From assembly GCA_021031095.1 (NCBI GenBank), contig JAGFVP010000034.1:90803-154802 (forward strand): DNA of 64,000 nucleotides, read 5' to 3'. A program made the position numbers and the translations under genes. Source of the stretch: Bathelium albidoporum. Lineage: Eukaryota > Ascomycota > Dothideomycetes > Trypetheliales > Trypetheliaceae. Under the pieces are notes generated by a model, which saw nothing but the letters and a program-made list of their open reading frames with translations, searched no databases and was not told the origin of the DNA. Positions 47,083-58,037 of this stretch are shown here, in pieces (position 1 is the first letter of the stretch; every line of letters starts with the position of its first letter).

Positions 47083-49216
47083 CTGAGCACGTTCTTGATG
47101 CCCAGTGATTCAGTTGTGATAAGCAGTGATGTGAGCACAGGCGATGCAGCTTGAATCTCCCGATAGCACACCATACGCCTTGTGCTCTGTCAGGCCCCCT
47201 GAATATCGTCGCCCTGTTGGCCATCAACGTGACTCAACTAACAGTCACATACATGTTAGAAGTAGTATCCTCATGGAGATCCAGCGTTATAGACAATGGC
47301 TAGTCGAGACTCGTTGTTGATGGCCAGTATGATAAGGTGTTAGCGCCAATAGGACATATATGCTCTCTTTACTTGCCGCACGCTTGTTTCACTGTGAAGG
47401 GGAGCTGCTTTGGTAGAGGTGGAAAAGCACGGTCTTACATAGATTCTATGTCAGACTCCGCCGTCTACAAAGGTTATAGCGTCCTAAGGCATACGTCAGA
47501 TGCGCGAACGGGGGACACAATTGCTGGAGGGAAGCGACCTCCGTATATTGAGGACCTTAAAGGACGGCAGGCACTATCGCTAGCCAGCGTATATTTACCT
47601 TCTTTGTAGATAGAACCTAGCTTTCTACAATCAATCAATTATCCAATAGCAATGAGCATCTGAGCAATACCTCCATCTCGCACTGTACGCATCATGGTGA
47701 TCCTTGGTTGCATTAGTTACGACAGCAAGGCGTCTTAAAAAACAATATCCGTCCGCGTCACTGGCTCAGCTTGACTCATGCTATTGTTCGCACAATTCTC
47801 CAGAAGAGCCGCATGACAGACTTCCTTCCAGATCCAGCTCATCCCGCCAAACCTCGTGCCTTTAATGTTGAACGAAGCTTCCTTGACCTTGCCGTTAAAT
47901 AGGTTGTCTCAGGTATACGACTCCTGCAGGAATCATTTCAATAGGACCATAGTCTATTAACATACCATATCCATTATGTGCGGTCTATTGAAGAATTTGT
48001 CAGACTCTATGTAACGGCGTTAAGACCTTGCAGCTCCAAAGTCCAACAACGCTTTTCCCGCACCATCTACCCACTCAGCTCATCCTCATTCCTCGATGCG
48101 GCATTGTGGGGTTGCTAGCCATGTATGTTCGAAACGATAGACTTCAATCGGCGATCTTACTTCGGCTATCATATCAAGCAAGAGGTCTGGGCATTCTAGT
48201 AACTCTGGCGTTGGGAGCTACGAAAGCTGGAACGATGGAGCATAGCCAACTGGTGATATTGGGTATTGAATTTTCTTTACTCCTAAGTTTTTGTATCACT
48301 CAATAAGTCAGGTATGTCGAAATAGTAGGTCTTCTGTCGTGAAGTCCCGTATTGTGGTGTCTTCAAATTTTTTCATAATGTGGTAAGTCACTAGATGTAG
48401 ATTGACTTCTTCTAAGGCTAGCTTTTTACTGAATTTATTATTAGTTAGCAGACCCTTGCTACAACATCCTCGAAGCCTTGAGATCGGATCGTTCGAGGTA
48501 AGTATTACCGCGTTCAAGGAGTCGTAAATTGGGCTCCTTTTGATCTAACCAGGGCAGAGGGTCCAGATTTTGGGCACTATCGAGTTCGCACCACGCTAGC
48601 TCAAGCTGCACTTATCCTAGCTCACGGCAGCTTAGGGACTGCCCAAGCTCCCTCAGTGTGGCTCTGTAACAGCTCAGTTTGCTGACTCAGCACGCCCGAA
48701 AGCAGAGATGGATTTTGTATGAGGTTACTTTATCCTTGAATATTCCCCGCTATGAGTTGTAAATTCTGCTTGCTCTGGTTCGAATGTTTAACACTCAAGA
48801 CCCACACCATCGAAGGCTTTTCGACTTGAAGTCTCCGCTGTTATTTGCTAAGAAATAGTATAATTAGGTAGTTCTCCACGTTCTACTTCAGTGATCTTTT
48901 TAGAAAGTTTGAAATGTATATAAACTGTTGGATTGCTTGGCTTCTCATGAATACTCTAGGTACTGAAGTTTATGATTTGAACCTAGTTAAACACAAATAC
49001 GTATTCGTCGTTCAAAAAATCGACGGGCTGCGCATACATTCAGATGCTCAAGATTTAGGCCTACCATTTTTTTGGTACAAGAAGTATCATAACTACAAAC
49101 GGACAGAAGAATTAAGTGTTGATAGCATTCTGAATCAGGAGACTGTTATTTTCTGGGAGTGCAAAACTATCCTATAAAAACTTTATACCTGTGAGCACCT
49201 TAGGTGGAGAAATACC

Positions 49217-51068
49217 ATTGCTCTGGACGGACCCTCGCAATCCCGCGCAAGCAAGGCGGAGAAATTTATTGACGGCACGCAAGCTCTAGAATCCAACAGC
49301 GGAGCTTCTGATGATGCAACGAACGATGAAAGCGCACCTCTCATCTCCAGCATTACCGACGTGGCAGCTGAACAGGATTCGTCACAAGTGGCAACGAATT
49401 CTGAAGCTAGCGGCAATGTGTTAACTGTAGAGCCTAGCAATGCGCGGCTGATGCTAATTCTAGGTAGTGTCTGGGTCAGTTTCTGCCATGACAGGATCCC
49501 TTCATGACTTCCATTGTGCTAATTTGCTCCCTTCTAGATTGGTGTTGTCTTCACAGCGCTGGATAAGCAACCAGTCTTGTTCACGGCTGGATATACCATA
49601 TTGACGGAGCTTGCTAGATTCGACGTTCATCGCAACATTATTGGCCTCTATAACAGACTCGTTCTCTTCCTTGAAAGCTCTCTCATGGCTTGGCTCTGCC
49701 TACCTCATCGACAGCGCGGTGACTCAGCCTCTGAGCGGCCGTCTGACTGACATATTCGGTCGCCGCGAGAGAGCCGTCTTTTGCAATGTCGTCTTCGCTG
49801 TCGGAACCCTCATATGTGGCCTCTCGATCTCTGAATAGATGCTTGTTATGGGCAGGACCGTCGCTGGACTGGGCGAAGGCGCGCTGGTCGCCATTTCTAC
49901 CTTCATCGGCTCCAATCTAATCCCAACTCAAAAGAGAGGCATCGCTTCAGGCCTAAACAATGTTGCTATGGGAGCCGGCAGCGCCCTAGGAGGTGTCTTT
50001 GGCGGCTGGATCTCGAGGATATGGAGCTGGCGATGGGCATTTCTCATTCTCGCAACTATCATGGTTGCTGTATTCGTGGAAGTTCCCAAGGAGAAATCGA
50101 GCATTCATGCTCTGAAACGCATTGACTACGGGGGCTGCGTAACGCTTATGGCCTTTATCACTCTTCTCCTTCTGGGTCTAAATTCAGCTGGTAATGTGGT
50201 CCCTTGTTGCCACCCACTAGTCATTGTTTCTCTTTTACTTTCCGGATGTCTTCTTGTAGTCTTCGTCTGGATGGAGCAAAGAAAAGCGGCAGAGCCTATC
50301 TTTCCAACCAACCTACTGGGTCTCCAGAATGTATACGCGTCTTGCCTCGTATATTTGGTCACTTTTATGGGAAACTTTGGAATTATGATGTTTTTCCAAA
50401 TGTTTCTGCAGCTATGGGGCAGACCTCCCGAACAGGCTGGACTCCGCTTCATTCCCCAAAGCGCAGGAACAGCATACGGCGCTCTTGTTGGTGGTATTCT
50501 TGTTCGAGCAACGGGAAATTACACGTATCTGAACTATTTCTCTCAGTTGTGCTTAGTATCGTCCTGACTCATCACTACAATGGGCAAGACCACACCGAAC
50601 TGTTGTCCGTTCGTTTACCTGGGACTCTATGGGCTCGGCTACGGCGGCATGCTCGTGATCATTCTCATTGCTGTCATAAGCTCTGTCCGACCACGCGATC
50701 AGGCTACGGCTACGTCCGCCCGTTTTGCCTTCCGTGCTGTCGGATCCACATTAGGCGTGACGATTTGCTCGGCGGTCTTCCAAAACACTCTTCGACGTTT
50801 TCTCGTTCGTCATCTACACAATGTGGCCGATTCTGACGACATTATCGAAAGGGCTAGAAGTGCCTTCGGCGAAATTCCCCAGGTCGATCCTGCAATTCGC
50901 TCAATTGTTAAAGCGGGATTCATGGCTGCACTTCGTGATGTCTTCACGACGGTCCTTATTTTCAGCGTATTTTCTGTTGCGTTTGCTCTCCTTATCCAGC
51001 AAAACAATTTGCATATTACTTTGGAAAGGGAAGCAGCGGCTTCCGCCAAAAATCGAGACGACGATTAA
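49217..51068 (+). pseudogene. MFS multidrug-type transporter pseudogene
   Basis: This was an integral-membrane exporter of the 14-TM drug-efflux type. Exon pieces: 49217-49474, a 63-nt intron, 49538-49562, a 55-nt intron, and 49618 to 51068. Signatures include SWLGSAYLI, GRLTDIFGRR, MGRTVAGLGEGAL, MGKTTP and ATSARFAFRAVGSTLGVTICSAVFQNTLR. Three lesions are visible. The expected donor at 49563-49564 is AT instead of GT (LD|STF must join there). TAG at 49836-49838 stands where the family has Trp before MLVMGRTVAG. TGA at 50565-50567 lies ahead of LITTMGK in an otherwise open frame. Each is one G-to-A change from a normal sequence (the last could also be C-to-T), as expected of RIP. The N-terminus is a hydrophilic tail (SAPLISS) and I found no start codon. 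Probably the efflux pump of the neighbouring metabolite genes. Confidence 0.8.
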
Positions 51069-52387
51069 TTTTGCCAAAGACGGATTATGAGGAATGTGAA
51101 AGCTTGTACTCTCTAGAAATAGCTAACAAACCGCTTAACGGATAATGGGTGACAAACCGATAAGCACTCAAAGACAAAATGTCGTCGCATCAGGCGTGCG
51201 CTTCTGAGTTCACGAATTCTCTAGGCAAACCGAAACGAATCGATATTATTCGTGATGACATATCGATACCAGTCTTGTAATCTGCTTTTTACTTGAATCT
51301 TTAAAGTTATGCCAGTAAGACCAAAGGGAAAACCATACCTTTTGCTTAATCAGAAAAATCTAAATTGTCTTTACCTTTGTATACGTGTCAAATTCAGGCC
51401 AACAGAGTCACGAGCCGGGCTTTGACCTAATTACAGCTTGTCGAATATTTCCGAGACCTCGGTCGCTCAAGACATTTTATATACACACAGGCTGAAGAAG
51501 CTATCCCCTGGGTTGGCGGATTCTGCACGACAACAGCAAACTCTGTTATCACTTCCCAATGTGGGTGTTCGTTTCGGTGTTAACGGACCCATACACAGGG
51601 GCTGCTGACACGAATTGTTGGCGCGTCTCAGCCGGCGAAGGTGGTAGACATCACAGCACGAGCAGTTGTAATGTCATTTAGGTAGATTCGTAAGGCATCA
51701 AAACTTGCCTTTCGCAGATTAAGATCGCGTATCAAGATTCGGATTGCTTGCATATTGACAATTCCTGGAAAAGTACCGTGCACGTCATACGCGGATGCAC
51801 TGCGACGGAATTGGCCGCTAGCCGGAAATGCTCAAACCTCCATCTCCATCACGGTTGTAGACGGCTCGCTGCTTCAAGCCGGTCCTCACCCTGCTGGCCT
51901 CGAACCTGGTCTCCTGGCTCCTGGCACGAGTCGATTTGGCGGTAGCAATTCCGAATGCTCGGCAGTCTCATGGTTGCAGATGCTCCAAGTCACATACCAG
52001 AGACGCTCCTTCCCCGCGCACCGTGATAAACAACACGTCCTCCACGCCTGCCCTCGCCGACTCGTCATCACTCCACCATCTGCATCTCACATCCAGCGAC
52101 CATTTCGGGCTCTGACGCTTGTGCTTTGAACGTTTTGATCCAATCATCTGTTTGGGTCTCATCGTGGTCCTCTCTGTTTGAACCAGGTGTGCACTGGCTT
52201 ACCGTGTCTCGGCAATCCATTCCACTCCGATTAGAGTTTGCGGGCGCCCACAAGCTTGTACCAAGGTCTACCAAATCTGTCTTGCATACTGTTCCAGACT
52301 TTTTGTCTCATTAAAAACTCAAGGAGCACTTGACCCACCACTCCCACTCTCACTCTCGTCGCAAATTCTTCTGGCTCCCACAAGAAA
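51069..52387. other. Intergenic region before the forkhead gene
   Basis: No gene supported. Overlapping frames at 51748-52274 on both strands look like composition. The last few hundred bases are CT-rich, as in many fungal promoters, and should hold the forkhead promoter and 5' UTR. Confidence 0.5.
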
Positions 52388-54931
52388 ATGCCCCCTCGGT
52401 CGTCCGCTCGTCGGACTCGCCCTCGGCGGGAGGTAGAAGTCCGTGAAGAGTCAGATGCAGAAACTCCTGAGTCTATACCTACCCCAAGCAGAAAGCGCAG
52501 AAAAGTATATATTCAACGCTGATTGAATTTGGTGACAAAGTAGCTGACGTGAAGAAAGGTCAATGGCACTGAACGAACCCAGCCCAAACCTGAAAAACAG
52601 CCGCCCAAAAATGTCAAAAAGGACGAGGATACGCAAAGCGTGGATACACTCGATGATGAGGAGCTTGTGGAAGATGCTGGAGACGTCCAGAGAAGAAAGC
52701 AGCAGGAGCTGGAGCAACAGGTTGTCCTTCATCTGAAGGTAGCCAAATACGATATCAACGCTGCCATAGAATGTTCCAACGAAGTTCATGAGCGCAATCA
52801 AACAGATGCCCACGCCTTTGCCAAGCTGGCAGGGCGGGCCTGGACGTACTATGTCAAGCAGCTCGAGACGGTCATTGGTAGACCATACCAAAAGCCTAAC
52901 GCCAACGACCAACAACAGCACGACGAACAAGAAGCCGCACCAAGTGAAGAACAATCTGCGCAGTTCGTCGTCCACGTCGATCTGGGCCCCGAGAAGCACG
53001 TCTCGCGCCTTCACGCTCGTATCTACTTTGACACTGATGAACAGAGATGGTTTATCCACGTCATTGGGCGAAATGGTGTTCGCCTTGATGATATGCAACT
53101 ACGCCGCAACCAAACCGCACCGCTTCGCTCTGGCCATGTCATCGACATTGCAGGCACTCAGATGCTGTTTTTGTTACCAAATGAATCCGCTGGGCCGGTC
53201 TTTGATAAATCAATTCTTGGGCAAATTCCGACCGAAAATGGGGATGACGATGACGACGATGAGGATGAATTCGGCCAGAATAAACCTTCTCATGCGCATC
53301 CGCGCCTTGGTTCTCCACGACAGCATGCATCAGCTAATATGCCCTATCATCAGCAATCCAGGTTCTCAAGAGATTCTTTGGGTCATTCTCAGGGTGGTAT
53401 GGGCAACTTTAGTAGTGCTGCGCCTGGCTATGGTCATGCAGCGCAATATGGCACTCCAATCCGCTCTGGACAGTCGCTTGATTTTTCCCGAGCTAAACAA
53501 TCACCCGCTTACTCCCGTGGTGTGATGATGGAAAGCACCGAAGATATCGATTACAGTCTTGACTCCGCGAAAGACCTCAAACCACCACACAGCTATGCGC
53601 AACTCATCGGTATGGCTATCATTCAAAATCCAGAGGGACAGCTCACGCTTGCCAATATTTACGACTACATCAAGCGCAATTACGCCTATTTCCGTCACGG
53701 TGGCGGCGGTTGGCAGAATTCGATTCGTCATAATCTATCTCTGAACAAGGCTTTTGAGAAGGTTGCTCGTCGGACGAATGAGCCTGGCAAAGGCATGAAA
53801 TGGCGCATTGTTCCGGAGCATCGAGACGAGTTTATGAGACGAGGCTTCACCGGCTCTCGCCGTGGATTCCAGCAAGGCTCTTCGGGACCCAATTCTCCTG
53901 CTGCTGCTGCTGGTGCAACAAAGGCAGCGCATGAGCATCTCATGGGCGTGATAGCGCCAGGGACAGGTGACTTGGCCGACAATGAAGGCCGAGGAGTAAA
54001 AGAACCTCCACGTTCCGTCACCCCTCCTCTGAGCCGTTACCCTTCTGTCTACACCGGGCCTACAACAGCGTTTACTCCTGATCGTGGTCCACGTCACACT
54101 ACAAATGGCCTTCCATATCAAGGTGCCGATGATTCCCCTGGTCTGCCCTCCTCTGTAGGCTCTCAGAACAACGGTCTACCTACTACACGCCTCACCGGCG
54201 CTGGAGCGGGCTCCCCAACTGCTCAAAGCGCAGGCGCACTTTACAATAGTGACCCATCCGAACCACCCTCTGCCAACCCCGCCCTTTTCCAAGGCAACCT
54301 CGTCACGCCCCACCTCGCCCGCCACCAACCGCATCTCGCCCCACCATCCACTGCTCAAGTGCCCAGCCAGTTCATGCAAATGAGCAGCCCCGCGCCCTTC
54401 TGGAAGCTCACCGGCGTCCCGCTCGGCACTAGTCCCGTCAAAGTCGGCTTCGACTCTCCTGCGGGCCCGGTGGAGAAGGAGGTCAACGGTCTTCCAGACT
54501 TAGACAAGGGCACCGACGAAGCGGCCCAGAGCTCCTCCCCACCGCTGCCACCTCGCGGTCGTGAAGAGACGGACGAGGGGCCCGAAGCGAGTCCAACTCG
54601 CACCTTGAGTCGCCCGGCAAGCCAGGCAGAGTTTGCACGGGCACCGCGGTTCGATGCGGGCCCGATTATTGTCGAGACTAGAGAGAGGGAGTCGGTGGCC
54701 CCGCCCGTCGGTGGGGGACTGGGGAATCGGTCGTTTGATTTGGCGCGTGCGACGGGAGTGGTGGATGAGGAGGAAGGAATTGATCTGACTAGGTAAGAGT
54801 TGGGGAAGAGGATGAGGATAAAAGCGAGTGAGTGGGACGCGCTAACGATTTTGTGTAGGGGGTTTCAGAGCATTGGCAGCTTGCACCGGAGTATGACGAA
54901 TGGAGTGGCGAGTGGAGTGCGGAACGCATGA
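52388..54931 (+). CDS. FHA-forkhead transcription factor, Fkh1/Fkh2-like (807 aa)
   Basis: A nuclear DNA-binding regulator of the Fkh1/Fkh2 class, linked in yeasts to cell-cycle gene expression. Exons are 52388-52504, 52559-54792 and 54859-54931; introns of 54 and 66 nt have GCTAAC/GCTGAC branch sites and keep frame. The FHA domain spans about residues 150-240 (HVSRLHARIYFD, GRNGVRLDD). The forkhead domain is at about 377-465: KPPHSYAQLIGMAII, then NSIRHNLSLNKAFEKV and GKGMKWRIVPEH. An acidic run (DDDDDEDE) lies between them and the C-terminus is Pro/Ser-rich and disordered. The start is the only ATG ahead of a basic N-terminus (PPRSSARRTRPRR). Without the 3' intron the protein would stop 24 residues earlier. 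No anomalies seen. Confidence 0.93.
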
Positions 54932-55803
54932 ACCTCGTCGCTTGGCTAATTTGTTCAACAAAATTGACGCCGGAGGGGACTATGAAAGCTTGGTCCCCAG
55001 AATGAATGAATGCTCGAGAACCCAGTCTCGGCGCGCAATGGCAGCATCTGTATCCTTGTTTCCGCTTTGCTCCTTGCTTTCCGCTCTGATTCAAGCCTCA
55101 GATGGCTCTATGTAGATCATTCCTATTGTGTTTCTTACGCCTTTTCGCTCAAGTTCCATGGGAGGCACAGTCGGATACTGAAGTATTCTTTCTCGCTCTG
55201 TTTCGGGACTTGGCTTGAGGTGCATTACCACCAATACGGTCCCGAATGTGTTGCGCTGTCTGTCAAGGTGCTATGGACTCGTGTTCTATCATTTCGCTTG
55301 TACGCTACCATGATGCTATTGCTAGGGATGGCTAGAAACAGGGACTATGTACAATGTATGAGAGTCGGGTCTTTTGCTTTTTGTTTTTTTTAAAGCCACT
55401 CACCAATATCAATCTGATCTATTAGAAATAAAATCAACCTGGTCCATTTCCGATCTTGGGTACGGTCCTTTGCAGCGAGGTCCTGTTGATAATTGCGGAC
55501 AACTCGACCCTGGTAACAATGACATCATTGGTGGGAGAGCATTCCTCGATTGTTTGCGCTGGGGTCGCGGGCGTATCGGATAAGCTGCTTTTATGAACTT
55601 GTTGCAAGCTTCGACTCTAATTTACCCTTGATCGGTGTTTTTAGTGCCCAATGGGTTGAAGCATTGCATCTTTGATTTCACGCCTCATGTTCCAAGCCCC
55701 CGCGCAGGCACGACATCGTCTGGAGCTTTCTCCAACCCAAACGAACCTCAATTGCCTTACATACCATTTCTAACTGCCCATACCCTTCCTACCCTTTCCC
55801 AAA
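54932..55803. other. Intergenic region
   Basis: 3' flank of the forkhead gene and promoter of the GRGGAGN protein; pyrimidine-rich near 55700-55800. No gene seen. Confidence 0.6.
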
Positions 55804-56433
55804 ATGCCGACTTTCGGCCGCGGCGGCGCAGGTAACATCCTCTCCGACGCCGACGTCAAAGCTCTCAACCAGGGCATCTCGCACGACCTCGAAGCCAGCC
55901 AACACGCCGCCCAAGAAGCATCCTCCCCGTCCCTTTCCTCCTTCGCCGCCGATGCCGAAGCACCTGATACCTCGCACTCGTCTCGGACAGACCAGCAGCA
56001 GTATCGAACAACGGGTCGTGGCGGCGCGGGGAATATGACTACTGCTTCGGAGTTACCAACGTTGGAAGGTACTGCAGCGAGTCGCCGCACGGAGAATAGG
56101 GAAGACCCACTTGCGGCGTCTGACCAGCAGCAACCGCCGCCTCCTACTTGTTCTGGCTCTCACACCGCTGAAGAAGCAAACCCAAGTACCAAGACTGCGT
56201 CCAGCGTACCGCCATCGCACATCCCTGCGTATGTGGGGCGCGGCGGTGCGGGGAACTACCTTGGCGCTGGGGGAGAAGGAGGAGGAGGGACGGGAATCGG
56301 CATGAGCGGAGCGAAGAATGCACAGGAACGAGAGGTAGAGCTGCAGGAGATGCGGGTGCGGCGTGGGGTGGAGAGGGCGGTGGAGGAGGGGCTGAGTCGG
56401 CCGCCGGTGGCACATCTGGGTGGTGGGGGGTGA
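55804..56433 (+). CDS. GRGGAGN-repeat protein, PAR32/DUF3602-like (209 aa)
   Basis: A single-exon gene with three exact GRGGAGN motifs at residues 5-11, 71-77 and 145-151, the hallmark of the fungal DUF3602 family that includes yeast Par32. Yeast Par32 is a TOR/nitrogen-responsive phosphoprotein reported to inhibit ammonium transporters. The rest is low-complexity Ser/Thr/Ala/Gly with likely phosphorylation sites and a short charged helix near the end (EREVELQEMRVRRGVERAVEEG). No domain, signal peptide or membrane span. The start ATG is the only one before the first motif. Convergent with the reductase gene 312 bp away. The nitrogen-signalling role is inferred from the yeast relative. Confidence 0.82.
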   Translation: MPTFGRGGAGNILSDADVKALNQGISHDLEASQHAAQEASSPSLSSFAADAEAPDTSHSSRTDQQQYRTTGRGGAGNMTTASELPTLEGTAASRRTENREDPLAASDQQQPPPPTCSGSHTAEEANPSTKTASSVPPSHIPAYVGRGGAGNYLGAGGEGGGGTGIGMSGAKNAQEREVELQEMRVRRGVERAVEEGLSRPPVAHLGGGG

Positions 56434-56745
56434 GGTGAAGAAATCTTCATTGATGGGATGGATCTATTAGGAAAGGGAGTCTGGTAGGCGGTATTCTGCT
56501 TGATGGGAGCTATGCGGAGACGGGATCAGGTATGGCGAAATGGGATGGGACAGTTTGATCGGACGAGCATTACATTGGAGTCTTTCAAGCGTATCAGGGG
56601 AACTCAATCGTGGACGATATGGTTAACAGGCCTCGAGTATAGATAGAGCTGGAGTTGTTTAGAACGCGTGAATTCCTCCTCGTTTGAAGTCTGCCCCCCT
56701 TAACTCCTTACCTCACCTTCACTCACCCCTCCCACCATATTAATC
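56434..56745. other. Short convergent intergenic gap
   Basis: 312 bp between two convergent stop codons. Should contain both 3' UTRs; no distinct element seen. Confidence 0.6.
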
Positions 56746-57864
56746 TCAAAATACGAACGGGACCATCCGCCATTTTCCTCTCACACTGCCCTCTCCAAAC
56801 CGTGCCTCATACCACCTCTTCGTCGCATCCGCTGTCACCCCCAGATTCCCCACTGTAAACAGCATTGCACACGCCAACGTTCCATTCACCCAGCGACCTT
56901 CCGGCGCCGCAATCACGGCCAAGGCCAGATAAATAATGCCCTCTGCCGTGTAGTGTGGGCAGACGATGCGATGGAAGAGCGGGTGCTCCGGAAGCTTATA
57001 GACAGGCGGGGCGGAAGTAGATGTGCTGGATTTCTTGGCGGAGGAAGCGCGAAGCGAAGCGAGGTAGCGGTGGGCATCGTTTTGGGCGCCAGAGGCGAGG
57101 AGAAAGACGGGCAGCGTGAGAAAGGTGCGGATGGTTGGGGCGGGGAGGCGGAGGTCGGTGATGTGGGGGGTCTGGAGGGAGAGGAGGGCGGCTTGAGGCG
57201 GCTTGTTAGTTTGGATTGGGGGGAAAGATAGGAAGTGTAGGAAAGGTGGAGGGGGCGAGTGGGAAGAAACATACGAGATCCCTCGATCCAAACGGAAATG
57301 CTCATGGCAACGTAAAAGGCGATGCCAAGCAGCCAGTGGCCGATCCACATTTGAGAATTGCTGGGTCGAGAGAGGACCGCGGATTCGTAGAGACGGCGTC
57401 CACCTTGAATTGACATGAGCGCCCAGGTCAGGAAGACTTGTGGCACGGTCATGGAATGGTTGGGTTCGTGCTCGATCGCTGCTTGAGCGAGAGACCTGAA
57501 GACGGGTCCATGGCTAAAGATTTCAAGAATCCAGTAGCTGGAAAGCGCGGTAATTGTTACATAGAAGCTGGTGAACCAGCTATGAGGAACCTTCACGGAC
57601 GAAAGGACATCGATGAGATTTGGTGAGCGACCGTTTGACTGCGACACAGACCCTGGTGATGGATTGTTTCGGTCCGGTTTGGAAGAAGGGTCTGTTCCTC
57701 TGGCGCCATATGTAAGGAAGCGGATACTCAGCGCAGGAACTAGTCGCGCGGCTAAGATCTGGAAGGATGATGGATTAGCCACAAGATGTAACGGTCGTAA
57801 GCATTTGGCCTACCAGAACGCCAGAGACGAGGAAAAAGGCCCTCAGGGCCAAGACGGGATGCAT
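56746..57864 (-). CDS. Polyprenol reductase, Dfg10/SRD5A3-like (326 aa)
   Basis: It reduces polyprenol to dolichol in the ER membrane, feeding N-glycosylation (steroid 5-alpha-reductase superfamily). Exons (high to low): 57864-57814, 57758-57275 and 57191-56746. Introns of 55 and 83 nt join in frame. The first exon supplies only MHPVLALRAFFLVSGVL, which with the next exon makes the first membrane helix; a model starting at the non-ATG frame at 57782 would miss it. Several hydrophobic helices follow (SFYVTITALSSYWIL, WIGHWLLGIAFYVAM). The C-terminal family region is clear: HPLFHRIVCPHYTAEGIIYLAL and GNLGVTADATKRWYEARFG, ending RMVPFVF. Normal length. It shares a 173-bp head-to-head promoter with the ankyrin protein gene. 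Confidence 0.87.
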
Positions 57865-58037
57865 GGTACAACATCGCCCCAGCGGGTGTAGCGGACTGAG
57901 TGCAGCCGCGGACGGTCATGTGACGAGTCCAGGCTTCCGCGCAACGCCCAGCGCCTTCTCCAGCTTCAATCTCTTTCAGCCCGCTGCGACACCACCAGCG
58001 CCCACCGCACAATCGCCATTCCTATCTATGCAACGTG
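57865..58037. promoter_or_regulatory. Compact head-to-head promoter
   Basis: Only 173 bp separate the ATG of the polyprenol reductase (57864, minus) from that of the ankyrin protein (58038, plus). Both promoters and 5' UTRs must lie here or overlap the genes. No motif singled out. Confidence 0.6.

Larger units (their letters stand above)
45420..49216. other. Gene-poor region with dispersed repeats
   Basis: It holds copy B of the LTR-like repeat (45821-45980) and copy 2 of the 54-bp repeat (47029-47082). Minus-strand frames at 45508-45732 and 45958-46212 flank the repeat as the NLR genes flank copy A, but I could not match them to NLR domains. 48.3-49.2 kb is AT-rich with small frames (for example 48914-49177 plus, ATG start) of no known family. 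Confidence 0.45.

Noticed and set aside
48914..49177. 87-aa ATG-started frame in AT-rich DNA
   Set aside because: No family resemblance, no splice context and no neighbours to support it. Left as non-coding.
52451..53098. 215-aa open frame on the minus strand
   Set aside because: It lies opposite the forkhead gene's FHA-containing exon and its first intron, and has no family features: an antisense shadow.
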